Assembly: GCA_030836185.1 (NCBI GenBank)
Contig: JAURQH010000003.1
Coordinates: 1 to 35,540, forward strand
Length of the DNA stretch: 35,540 nucleotides
Origin: Planctomycetota bacterium
Lineage (GTDB): Bacteria > Planctomycetota > Planctomycetia > Planctomycetales > Planctomycetaceae
Direction of reading: 5' to 3'
Numbering within the stretch: the stretch's first letter is position 1; each line of letters starts with the position of its first letter. Positions 25,459-33,209 of this stretch are shown in pieces. The notes under the pieces are model-generated. The model was given only the letters and a program-made list of their open reading frames with translations. It was not told the origin of the DNA and did no database searches. Position numbers and translations under genes: made by a program.

Positions 25459-26706
25459 ATGATGCAATCTCACAAATTGATTTGCGTTTTAGTAATCGTA
25501 TTATTGGTCTCGTTCTTTCCCGCCAGAGTCTCAGCACAGACGGAAACTCCTGCGACCGAAAACGGACCACGAACTTATCGATCTCCTAATTTTGTTGTGC
25601 ATTCTGATGTGAAGCCCGAAGAGGCCAAGGAGTTGTTGCAGCGTTTGGAGACGATGCTTGGTTTGATTTCGACCTATTGGGGACAGCGCAATCGTAAGCC
25701 AATTGAGTGTTTTGTGGTGGAAGATCTGAAAACATGGCCACAAGGTGTCCTTCCACCTGATGCCATCGATAAGATTCGAGGTCAAGCTGGAGTCACGATT
25801 GCTCAAGGCCTCACGAACGGTCGACAGTTCAACATCAACGCGAAAGTTTATGCGGTTTCCGATGCGGGAGTTCCCCAACATGAAGCCGTCCATGCTTATT
25901 GTGCGCAAACATTCGGAACCACCGGTCCGGTCTGGTACTCCGAAGGGATGGCCGAGATGGGGATGTATTGGAAGAAAGGCGATTCGAGCGTGAATGCCAA
26001 CCCCATCGTGATCGATTATCTCAAGAAGAGTGAACCCAAAAGTTTGAACGAGATTGTCAACGGGCAGGAAACCACCGGCGACTCCTGGCAGAATTACGCC
26101 TGGCGTTGGGCGTTGTGTCATCTGCTTGCCAACAACACAAACTATCAAAAACGGTTCCGTCCACTCGGGCTTGCTCTGTTACAAAACAAGGGGACTTCTT
26201 TCGAGCAAGTTTACGGCTCGATGGCCGATGAAATCATCTTCGAGTATTTGCTATTCCTCGAAAACATGCAGACCGGGTATCGAGTCGATATTTGCAGTTG
26301 GAATTGGAAAGCCCGCCCACGACTTCTTAAAGGAGTCCGTCCCAACAAAGTCGATGTCGAAGCTAAGGCGGGTTGGCAACCGACCAAAGCACAACTCGCC
26401 GAAGGAGAAGAGTACGAATTCACCACCGAAGGAACTTGGACGATTCTCGAAAACGGCGATGAGATCAATGCCGATGGTAACGAACTGGGAGCCGGCAAGC
26501 TGGTCGGCATCCTCTTTGACGATTACAAACTCTCGGAGGAGTTTGAGATCGGCGCATACGGCAAGTTCACCGCTCCTGCCGACGGGCATCTCTTTCTTCG
26601 CTGCAAAGATGAATGGGGCACGATTGCCGACAATGACGGCGAGATCGAATTCCAGATCCGCGCCGCCGACCCGAATGCCAAGCCGTTGCCAATGCCGGGG
26701 CAGTGA
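25459..26706 (+). CDS. Gluzincin-like peptidase (HEAVH) with C-terminal PA-IL-like lectin domain
   Basis: An exported protein of 415 residues from ATG 25459; a second ATG follows at once, and the in-frame ATG at 25375 would add an improbable leader. A signal peptide (LICVLVIVLLVSFFPARVSAQ) is followed by a peptidase-like domain with HEAVH (141-145) and a downstream WYSEGMAEMG that can supply the third ligand, as in zinc peptidases of the MA/DUF1570-like kind. The C-terminal 100 residues (WQPTKAQLAEGEEYEFTTEGTW ... FEIGAYGKFTAPADGHLFLRCKD...ADNDGEIEFQI) resemble the PA-IL/LecA galactose lectin fold. It may bind a glycan and cut nearby protein, by inference. Activity and lectin specificity are untested. 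Confidence 0.8.
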   Translation: MMQSHKLICVLVIVLLVSFFPARVSAQTETPATENGPRTYRSPNFVVHSDVKPEEAKELLQRLETMLGLISTYWGQRNRKPIECFVVEDLKTWPQGVLPPDAIDKIRGQAGVTIAQGLTNGRQFNINAKVYAVSDAGVPQHEAVHAYCAQTFGTTGPVWYSEGMAEMGMYWKKGDSSVNANPIVIDYLKKSEPKSLNEIVNGQETTGDSWQNYAWRWALCHLLANNTNYQKRFRPLGLALLQNKGTSFEQVYGSMADEIIFEYLLFLENMQTGYRVDICSWNWKARPRLLKGVRPNKVDVEAKAGWQPTKAQLAEGEEYEFTTEGTWTILENGDEINADGNELGAGKLVGILFDDYKLSEEFEIGAYGKFTAPADGHLFLRCKDEWGTIADNDGEIEFQIRAADPNAKPLPMPGQ

Positions 26707-26721
26707 GCTCTGAATTTATCG

Positions 26722-27153
26722 ATGAGGTGTTGTCGAGTGAATCAACTCTTGAAGAAATCTAGAACGATATCGATTTGTATTAGATCATTCGCCGTGATCT
26801 CTTTCACGAGTGGACTTTTTTTGGCAGCGATTTGGGTTCTGAACTCTTCGAACTCGTTTGCGGACATTGCTTGGTGGTGGATCGCGATAGGAGTCGTGAT
26901 GGTTCTGTGTTTGGATCAATGTTACCGAAGATTTGATTGTACTCACGCACGTTTTGTATTGCGTGCGGCATTCTTCATTTGCGTTCTGTTTTTTGCAGCT
27001 CATTCACAGGGGGATTACGAACAGTATTCCTTCTTTAAATATCTTGCTTATGTTGTGCTGATGGGGTCTTTACTCGGTGCACCTGTGAGTGCTTTGCTCG
27101 CTCTGGTGGAACTCATCAGTATGAGTTTTTCAAAGAAGGCCCAATCTCAGTGA
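26722..27153 (+). CDS. Small integral membrane protein of unknown function
   Basis: A 143-residue frame with four hydrophobic stretches (about 19-41, 48-63, 79-94 and 105-130): FAVISFTSGLFLAAIWVL, WWWIAIGVVMVLCL, LRAAFFICVLFFAAH and LAYVVLMGSLLGAPVSALLALVEL, and a basic C-terminus. It follows the peptidase-like gene by 15 bases and may be cotranscribed with it. ATG 26722 or GTG 26737 could be the start. No family recognised. Confidence 0.6.
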   Translation: MRCCRVNQLLKKSRTISICIRSFAVISFTSGLFLAAIWVLNSSNSFADIAWWWIAIGVVMVLCLDQCYRRFDCTHARFVLRAAFFICVLFFAAHSQGDYEQYSFFKYLAYVVLMGSLLGAPVSALLALVELISMSFSKKAQSQ

Positions 27154-27206
27154 TTTGGAAATAGTCAATTCTTAAACTGAGAAGTCTTGCAGAAACAAAT
27201 TTTTGT

Positions 27207-28166
27207 TCAATTGCCGCCACAACATTTCTTATATTTCTTGCCGCTGTTGCACGGGCAGGGATCGTTTCGACCGATCTTTGGATTCAGGTTTCTGATGGTG
27301 TCGGAGTCATCATGATCGTCCCAATCTTCAGTATCCCAGTCCTCATCGTCGAAGGGGACTGCTAGCTCAGGTCGGGAATCGTTATCTTGGCTGTTAAAAG
27401 AGGCCCACTTCGATAACTCCTCGATCGTATCTTCGATTCCGGTTGGACGACAACGGCTCAGAGCCTCTTGGAAGTACTCTTCACCTTGCTTCAGGCTCTC
27501 TTCGACTCTCTTAAGGCTGATCGTGGTGCCATCGACGAGGTCTTCTGCGAAAGCTTGCCGAATCTCCGCTTCGGCTTCATGCGGTGAATAGTCGCAAAGC
27601 TCGCAAATCAGGTATTGTGCAATTGGATCTGATTTGTTTTCGATGGCAATGACCAGATGGTGTTTCAGCCGGGCAACGGCATCATCCCGCGTCATTTTTC
27701 CATCACGTACGAGATGCAGGTATGCGCCTGCAGCACTCCAGCGGACGAACTCATTCGCATCTTCGCAAGTAATGATTCGTTCGATTTCGTCAAAGGGATC
27801 GCTGTCTAAGGCTGCCAAAATACCAGAGAGCTTTTCTGTAATGGTATCCCCATACATGTCGTGTGGAATTTCGCCGGGCAGCAGCACTGAATCCACAATG
27901 GCTGGCAACGCTTCTTTCGCTTCAAATTCCGATAATAAGAAGAGTCCATAAAAATGAGCGTTCTCTTCAACGTACTCTCCAGTTTTTGATCTGACAGTGG
28001 CCTCTTGAATCGCTTCGATCAAGAGGGGAATGATCTGTTCGCGGTGTTCTCGGGCTGCTCTGAGCGCGTCTTCGGGAAGCGTATCAAAACTGCGAGAATT
28101 CAAAGTGGCCATGATCTGATTGATGGTTGAGAGTTCTGATTCATTCATAGGAGGTTCTGAAGTCAT
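27207..28166 (-). CDS. DUF1186 protein with C-terminal SEC-C zinc motif
   Basis: A 319-residue cytoplasmic protein. Helical DUF1186-like repeats fill residues about 10-240 (for example [29 protein letters not shown] and [19 protein letters not shown]), resembling HEAT-type scaffolds. An acidic linker ([18 protein letters not shown]) is followed by the SEC-C motif [17 protein letters not shown], which binds zinc in SecA and many unrelated proteins. Function unknown. It is divergent from the MraZ-like gene and shares its upstream region. The start could be ATG 28166 or ATG 28148; neither has a good ribosome binding site. Confidence 0.87.
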   Translation of the reverse strand: MTSEPPMNESELSTINQIMATLNSRSFDTLPEDALRAAREHREQIIPLLIEAIQEATVRSKTGEYVEENAHFYGLFLLSEFEAKEALPAIVDSVLLPGEIPHDMYGDTITEKLSGILAALDSDPFDEIERIITCEDANEFVRWSAAGAYLHLVRDGKMTRDDAVARLKHHLVIAIENKSDPIAQYLICELCDYSPHEAEAEIRQAFAEDLVDGTTISLKRVEESLKQGEEYFQEALSRCRPTGIEDTIEELSKWASFNSQDNDSRPELAVPFDDEDWDTEDWDDHDDSDTIRNLNPKIGRNDPCPCNSGKKYKKCCGGN

Positions 28167-28231
28167 AGGTCACAGCATATTTTCAGGGTTTGTGAGTATT
28201 TCGACATTCTTTTTATCAATTCTGTCCTGTG

Positions 28232-28246
28232 TGGGATCTCTGCCCA
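28232..28246. promoter_or_regulatory. TGGGA-N5-GCCCA dyad, site A
   Basis: Sequence TGGGATCTCTGCCCA. It has the same half-sites and the same 5-base spacer as sites B and C. It lies 66 bases before the SEC-C gene's start codon and could also affect that gene. Confidence 0.55.
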
Positions 28247-28288
28247 ATCGGAGTTTTCGGAAAAGTTGGAAAAATCGTCATATTTGAT

Positions 28289-28317
28289 TTGAACTACTCA
28301 GATACTCACGGTATCTT
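28289..28317 (+). promoter_or_regulatory. Candidate promoter upstream of the MraZ-like gene (distal)
   Basis: TTGAAC (28289-28294), 17-base spacer, TATCTT (28312-28317). It is weaker than the proximal promoter. Dyad B starts just past its expected transcript start. Confidence 0.35.
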
Positions 28318-28329
28318 AATTTTCAGAAG

Positions 28330-28344
28330 TGGGTAAACAGCCCA
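28330..28344. promoter_or_regulatory. TGGGT-N5-GCCCA dyad, site B
   Basis: Sequence TGGGTAAACAGCCCA, starting 41 bases before site C, which is close to four helical turns. It lies 19 bases upstream of the proximal -35 element. Confidence 0.6.
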
Positions 28345-28363
28345 AAATGATCTTTGATAACAA

Positions 28364-28392
28364 TTGAAAATGGGTATTTCGCCCAATAGAAT
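28364..28392 (+). promoter_or_regulatory. Proximal promoter of the MraZ-like gene
   Basis: TTGAAA (28364-28369), exactly 17 bases, TAGAAT (28387-28392): each box has one mismatch to the sigma-70 consensus. The expected start is near 28399, giving a leader of about 45 bases. The spacer is almost filled by dyad C. Confidence 0.7.
28371..28385. promoter_or_regulatory. TGGGT-N5-GCCCA dyad, site C, inside the promoter spacer
   Basis: Sequence TGGGTATTTCGCCCA. It fills the spacer between the -35 and -10 boxes of the proximal promoter, the position where a bound repressor would exclude RNA polymerase. Confidence 0.65.
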
Positions 28393-28443
28393 CGATAGAG
28401 AGTTCTCTCGTTCGATTCTTCCTGTCTGATTTCAGGCACTTCC

Positions 28444-28926
28444 ATGGCGACCAACATTCTGATTACCGGAGAAATCAAACGAACGCTCGATGAGCGGCAT
28501 CGTTTGACGCTTCCCACTGAGATGGCCAACGCCGTCACAGATGAAGACGGTAAAACGGTACTGGTCAAGGAACGTGCGGGGTGTTTGAGTTTATGGCGGG
28601 CGGCAGACTGGCAGAAGCGGTTGGATGATGGCATTGCCATTATCGAGCAGAAGATGTCAGCCGGTCGGATGGAGGAGCGATGGAGTGAAGTGCAGCGGCT
28701 CGGACGCCTGCTGTCGACTCGATCCAAAGATATTCAGTTGGCGAAGCGATCACGGGTGTTAGTGCCCGAAGGGTTTCGTGAGTTTTTGAATGTCAAACCG
28801 GGTGGAGAGGTGATGATTGTCGGTGCAGCGATTTGCATCGAGATTTGGAATCCCTCCAATTGGTTGGAATTATTGCAAGCAGAGATGCCAGAGTTTAGCC
28901 CTTTGTTTAAGGATTTATCGGGCTAA
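28444..28926 (+). CDS. MraZ-like transcriptional regulator (double AbrB/SpoVT-type)
   Basis: A 160-residue protein with the MraZ layout of two swapped-hairpin DNA-binding repeats. Repeat 1 has [19 protein letters not shown], with the DXXXR motif at D16-R20, then [11 protein letters not shown] like the CLLLYPLPEWE of Escherichia coli MraZ. Repeat 2 has [15 protein letters not shown] and [19 protein letters not shown]. Its second motif reads AKRSR (A100-R104), lacking the Asp. MraZ represses its own operon and the division/cell-wall cluster by binding TGGG boxes. Here no mraW, fts or mur gene follows; downstream is 709 bases without a gene. Three TGGG dyads lie upstream. The regulator class is well supported, its targets unknown. 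Confidence 0.8.
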   Translation: MATNILITGEIKRTLDERHRLTLPTEMANAVTDEDGKTVLVKERAGCLSLWRAADWQKRLDDGIAIIEQKMSAGRMEERWSEVQRLGRLLSTRSKDIQLAKRSRVLVPEGFREFLNVKPGGEVMIVGAAICIEIWNPSNWLELLQAEMPEFSPLFKDLSG

Positions 28927-29248
28927 TTGGAAACGCAATTCATTGACGAAGTACGGAGAAAATCGTTCGGACTGAAGATGATGGCTGCAAGATCACTCAC
29001 TCGTTCACAAAGAGGATCAACTGGCTTTCACTCTTCTCTTGAGATACCAGGGATGGACTGATTGGCAGGGACGCCGCTTATTTTTCAGCCGAACGTTTTC
29101 TCTTTTTTGAATCAAGCAGCAAAACATGGATGGTGGTCAACAAGGCTGTTGATCTCTTGGTTACGGATGGTGACTTAGCTGCCTGGTTGTGACATACGGT
29201 TTGGTGATGTGTGCTGACGGATTGGCTGCATTAAATTAAACGTCACGG

Positions 29249-29272
29249 AGTCCCGCTTGCGGGGCTTTTTTT
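29249..29272 (+). terminator. Strong intrinsic terminator
   Basis: AGTCCCGC and GCGGGGCT pair around a very short loop and are followed by seven or eight U residues. It lies 322 bases past the MraZ-like stop with no annotated gene directly before it. Confidence 0.85.
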
Positions 29273-29331
29273 ATGCGCAAAACTTGAGATCTTGAGCAGT
29301 CCCGTTGAGATCGGCTGCTTGAATCTCCCCC

Positions 29332-29425
29332 GTAGCTGAACTCGCAAGAGTTCAGAAGGACCGACGCTGTTCTTGTATTTCGTCTGAATTCTTGCGAATC
29401 CAGCTACCTGTTCGTTGCTTCATCG
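29332..29425. repeat. Dispersed inverted-repeat element, copy 2
   Basis: Nearly identical to the element at 18722: the same outer 30 bases, the same GTCT-AATTCTTGCGAATCCAGCTAC end (29407) and a shared TCGTTGCTTCATCG trailer, with differences concentrated in the centre. The 76-base hairpin part has the same length in both copies. Confidence 0.85.
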
Positions 29426-29635
29426 ATTGATTGGCGGTTAGTTTATGTCAATCTCTTTCTGCTTCTCGGCCTTTGCTTTGCGTATACTATTCAGTCTACC
29501 AAAGTTATCAGGTAGGCAGGGCGATTTGCTGGCACACCGCTCTCTTATGAGCCCAACCACTCTTGTTGTAAATACCGTGTTCTACTAGGATTCCGGCCAA
29601 TGACCGGGTGACCTCAAGGACAAGATTTCCCCTTT

Positions 29636-30838
29636 ATGCGGATACGCCTTAGTTTTATCAAACATATGCTCTGGGCCGTGGTGTGGTTGATCTGTTTGAT
29701 CTGCTGCATTGAGGTGGGGCTTCGCGTGCATACATTTCTGGCAGACAAGCCGATCAGCGAGAATGCGGAAATCGAGCGTGTCGCCTGTCATCAGGTTCAT
29801 CATCATCTCAAGCCGCTCGAACAAGTTGAGTTTCAACATCCCGATACGGGGCATCAGTTCTCCGAACGCTTAAATTCTTTTGGGTTACGCGGTCCCGAAC
29901 CATCCCTGGATAAGTCGAGTGATGTGATTCGCATTCTCTGTCTTGGTGATGAAATGACGTTTGGTCCGGGGTTAACATCTCAAGAGTTGTTTTCTTCACA
30001 GCTTCAAGGCTTATTGAAAGATTACCTGCCTAAAAAACTGGAAGTGATCAATGCGGGAGTCCCCGGGTACTGTCCGCTGTTATCGCTCCTACAATATCGA
30101 CATCGATTGCGGGCTCTCAATCCTGATGTGATTGTGCTCACTTTTGAAATGGGAGATGTTGCCGACGATTATCTGGTGCGGGGTTTTACATCGCACGATG
30201 AAAATGGAATCCCGCTCGGTTGTCGCAATCCGTTGTTGGGAAATGAGTCGGAGCTTAAGAAAATTCAGAATCATTTTGTCACAATGAAATGGCTGAAGGC
30301 GCAATCCGAACATTGGCGGACCGAATCGACCTTCGATTCCCTCGATCAAATCGATCATCCCGTTGGCCGGTATGCCTGGATACGTGACAACCCCGTTGAT
30401 TGGGGGCCTTATTTGCAAAATGCTTTAAAGCCAATCGAAAAACTCGGTCTCCTCGGGAGAGAACAGGGGGCGTTGGTTGTGTTTTCTGTGTTACCGGCTC
30501 CTTGGCAGATCTCGTCTGAAGCAACCAGTGATCCCGCAACACGCAAAAAGTACGGCGTCGCACCGGGTGTCGTTTATTCGAATCGGGAACCGTTTCAGAA
30601 GCTGGCCACTTTCGCCGAAGAGTCCGGTTTGGCGTTTCTTGACAACTCGAATGACTTTGCAGAGCTTGGTAATCCTGAGGAGTTGTATTTGCAGACTGAG
30701 CCGTGGCTATCGGCGCGAGGGCAAGAAGTTTATGCGACTTTGTTGGCCCGTTATTTGTTCCCGCGTTTACAATATCGATTTCAACCGCAGCCACCAGCGA
30801 ATCACATTCTGCCTGCGGGTGGCGTTCAGCCGCAGTGA
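29636..30838 (+). CDS. SGNH/GDSL-fold protein lacking catalytic residues
   Basis: A 400-residue protein with an N-terminal membrane anchor (MLWAVVWLICLICCIEVGL) and an SGNH-hydrolase-like domain. Block I, normally GDSxTxG, reads LCLGDEMTFGPG (102-112), so the nucleophile Ser is Glu106. The Gly block INAGVPGYC (138-146) and a VLTFEMGDVADD segment are kept. The C-terminal DxxHLS block reads TEPWLS (354-359), losing both Asp and His. It is therefore unlikely to be an esterase and may act as a binding or scaffold protein in envelope glycan work. Its 3' end overlaps the convergent hydrolase gene by 13 bases. Confidence 0.8.
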   Translation: MRIRLSFIKHMLWAVVWLICLICCIEVGLRVHTFLADKPISENAEIERVACHQVHHHLKPLEQVEFQHPDTGHQFSERLNSFGLRGPEPSLDKSSDVIRILCLGDEMTFGPGLTSQELFSSQLQGLLKDYLPKKLEVINAGVPGYCPLLSLLQYRHRLRALNPDVIVLTFEMGDVADDYLVRGFTSHDENGIPLGCRNPLLGNESELKKIQNHFVTMKWLKAQSEHWRTESTFDSLDQIDHPVGRYAWIRDNPVDWGPYLQNALKPIEKLGLLGREQGALVVFSVLPAPWQISSEATSDPATRKKYGVAPGVVYSNREPFQKLATFAEESGLAFLDNSNDFAELGNPEELYLQTEPWLSARGQEVYATLLARYLFPRLQYRFQPQPPANHILPAGGVQPQ

Positions 30839-31530
30839 GAGTTCTGAAACGCTCGTATTGCGTTCCAACATCCATTCGGGTGTGTCTGTAGCAATAAATG
30901 TGGCCCGTCGATGGCGTGATGCTGTATGTCAGGTCGGAGTTTTTGAATCAGCTTGAGTGCCGATTGGGGAACGAGTCGGTCTTTGCTGGCTTGCAGGTAG
31001 AGCAGGTGAGTCGGGCAATCTCGTAAGGATCTTGTCGCATCACAGGAAAAGATCATTTGCAGGCGTTGTGAGAGAGTATGAGTTGGAACAGATCGCAACA
31101 CACTTCTCAGCAGGTCAACAAGTGAACTGTCTGCACTCCATCCAGTCATCAACCATCGTAGGGCAAAACTCGGCATCGGTAATTTGGCCAGTAATCTCCA
31201 AGGCAGCCACTTGAGCCATCTCGGTCGTGGTGAGCGAATAAACGAAGCCACCAAGATTACTCCCATCAGTCCTTTCGGTTGACGACAGGCAATCTCTAAC
31301 GCCAATGGTCCCGAGAAAGATTCTCCCAGCAACAGAAACGGTTCGTCTGAGGGAAGCTGTGAGATCAATTCCTCGGCCAAATCTGGGTAAGTGAAGCATT
31401 GCGTTTTCGGCAGCGGAACAACGACCGAATCAAACTCCGACGGGCATTGTTCAATCAGCGGATCAAACAGTTTCCCAGTGCCGTCCATACCGGGCAGGAG
31501 GACGATTTTGAAAAGGCGGGCGTTCTTCAT
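30826..31530 (-). CDS. Alpha/beta hydrolase
   Basis: A 234-residue hydrolase of the alpha/beta fold. LLPGMDGTGKLF near the N-terminus supplies the oxyanion region; GESFSG (69-74) holds the nucleophile Ser71; ASKDRLVP supplies the acid Asp and DGPHLLLQ the His. The core therefore looks catalytically complete. The substrate is unknown; esterase or acyltransferase-type activity is typical. ATG 31530 is chosen because it gives a normal fold start; an in-frame ATG at 31656 would add 42 residues with no recognisable domain. The gene is convergent with, and overlaps by 13 bases, the SGNH-like gene. Confidence 0.85.
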   Translation of the reverse strand: MKNARLFKIVLLPGMDGTGKLFDPLIEQCPSEFDSVVVPLPKTQCFTYPDLAEELISQLPSDEPFLLLGESFSGPLALEIACRQPKGLMGVILVASFIRSPRPRWLKWLPWRLLAKLPMPSFALRWLMTGWSADSSLVDLLRSVLRSVPTHTLSQRLQMIFSCDATRSLRDCPTHLLYLQASKDRLVPQSALKLIQKLRPDIQHHAIDGPHLLLQTHPNGCWNAIRAFQNSHCG

Positions 31531-31700
31531 GATTGACTCGACTCTATCTATGGTTACCCAACCGCGAAGTCGCGCAGTTTGATAACGCACATTCTCGACA
31601 AACTTGATCGCGTCTTCAATTTCTGAGTTGATCCGAGGAGTTGCCAGAGTGAACATGGAATCTTATTTGATCTAGAACCTCCGCTCGCAAGGACACTGTT

Positions 31701-33008
31701 GTGAAGTCAAGTAAATCAAGAACGCTCGGCATTTGGATGATCTTGATCGGCATTGTTGTGCTTGCCATCTTCTCACAAAAGGATGAGGAACTCGATTCCG
31801 ACGAGATTTTTTCTCATTATGAAAAAGTCGGGTGGTCAAGATTTACAGAGGATCTGGGATCCAAAAAAATTACCCAAATCATCGTCTACTCAGATGTCGG
31901 ACTATTGCTGGCATTCACAACTGATCAAAAATATTACCGTACCGATGATTTACTCGACACACTCAACGATGAAGAGCAAGCATTGTTGGACGATGTCGAG
32001 GATGTGATGCACTTATCTGCAACCGAGATGTCGGAGGCGCCATCCGGTTCTGATGCTGTGGGGAATTTGCTTAAATATATTTTGATCATCGGGGTTGCGT
32101 TGTGGGCAATGATCTTCTTCCTCAAAAAGTTCGGCGGTCGGGGGATGGACAATGTCCTCTCGCTCCGACATAGCAAAGCCAGGTTCTTTACCGATTACCA
32201 AACGGTTAAATTCTCGGATGTGGGTGGTTGTGAGGACGCCAAAGAAGAACTGGGCGATGTGGTTGATTTTCTCAGTAACCCGGATCGCTGGGTCGATGCT
32301 TACAGCATCCAGAAATATTGTGTCGCAACATTGCTGATTGTGTCGGCAACAAGCAGCTACGCGGGAATCGTTGACTTCGAATCGATTCCCACGGGAAGTC
32401 TGAGCGAGGGACTCACTATTTCCAACCAATACTTAGCCTCTCAGGGAATGTCATTCCGACTCAAAGGTGGAGGAACTCCTACACTTGTGCAGCGCGGTGA
32501 TCAGGGCATCGGAGCTGCTGCTTTCGTGAGTAGCTCAAAAAATGTCGCAGACTCACTCAATGACGAAAATGTGGGTGGTCAGTTCTTTTTGGCAGATGAC
32601 CTGACGAACGGCAATATCCCCCCGACATTGATCATCGATTTGAACGATCCGATGGCGAATTTTTCGATGAGTATTTATGACATCGAGTCACGTGCAGATG
32701 GCACATATGAAGCTTGGAGGTTGAGCTTTTATGATCTGAGTGACAATCTGATCAACTTCATGGATATCGATGTCAATTCTCCAATGGCTTCGGATGGTGT
32801 GGCGACTCCCGTGAGTTTTGGGACCGTGGGGGCCATGATGAGCCGCGTGGAATTGGAATACACGGGGACTGCCGTTGCACCTGGTATTGGATGGGACGAC
32901 TTTGCCACTTCTGCCGTGGCCGTTCCCGAACCGGGTTCAATGGTCTTATTGAGTTGCTTGGCGGGTTTTTGGAGAATTCGACGCCGAAAACAAAGTGTCG
33001 CGTCGTAA
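31701..33008 (+). CDS. Chimera: truncated FtsH N-terminus fused to PEP-CTERM protein
   Basis: One 435-residue frame from GTG 31701 (AGGA 8 bases upstream). Residues 1-200 match the FtsH protease N-terminal half: helix (9-24), FtsH-extracellular-like segment, second helix (124-141), then FSDVGGCEDAKEELGDVVDFLSNPDRW, which precedes Walker A in FtsH. The ATPase and protease domains are missing. At about residue 201 the frame continues as an exported protein: QKYCVATLLIVSATSSYAG (a signal peptide), a beta-rich domain, and a PEP-CTERM tail (VPEPG, hydrophobic stretch, RIRRRK). Normal FtsH is about 600-700 residues. It looks like a deletion fusion of two genes; product function and export are doubtful. 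Confidence 0.85.
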   Translation: MKSSKSRTLGIWMILIGIVVLAIFSQKDEELDSDEIFSHYEKVGWSRFTEDLGSKKITQIIVYSDVGLLLAFTTDQKYYRTDDLLDTLNDEEQALLDDVEDVMHLSATEMSEAPSGSDAVGNLLKYILIIGVALWAMIFFLKKFGGRGMDNVLSLRHSKARFFTDYQTVKFSDVGGCEDAKEELGDVVDFLSNPDRWVDAYSIQKYCVATLLIVSATSSYAGIVDFESIPTGSLSEGLTISNQYLASQGMSFRLKGGGTPTLVQRGDQGIGAAAFVSSSKNVADSLNDENVGGQFFLADDLTNGNIPPTLIIDLNDPMANFSMSIYDIESRADGTYEAWRLSFYDLSDNLINFMDIDVNSPMASDGVATPVSFGTVGAMMSRVELEYTGTAVAPGIGWDDFATSAVAVPEPGSMVLLSCLAGFWRIRRRKQSVAS

Positions 33009-33209
33009 GCTTGCGAATCATTGCCATTTCTCTTCTCAACTCGAATGGAATGGCTTAAATCGTGGATGCAGTTGTGACTCTTTGGGGAGGATACAGCATG
33101 TGTCACTAAGGCGAGAGGAAGGCAGCTCAGAAAAAAGGTTGATCTGCATGTCACTTCTCGGCAGGATGAATCTCTAAGACGCTCTCGTCGAACCCAAGGA
33201 GATCTCTCA

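Larger units (their letters stand above)
28927..29635. other. 709-base intergenic region
   Basis: No convincing protein gene. It holds a strong plus-strand terminator near 29249, over 320 bases past the MraZ-like gene, the second copy of the dispersed inverted-repeat element, and near 29483 a TATACT -10-like box without a good -35. Bases 28927-29248 could be a long 3' leader or an unrecognised RNA gene. Confidence 0.55.
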
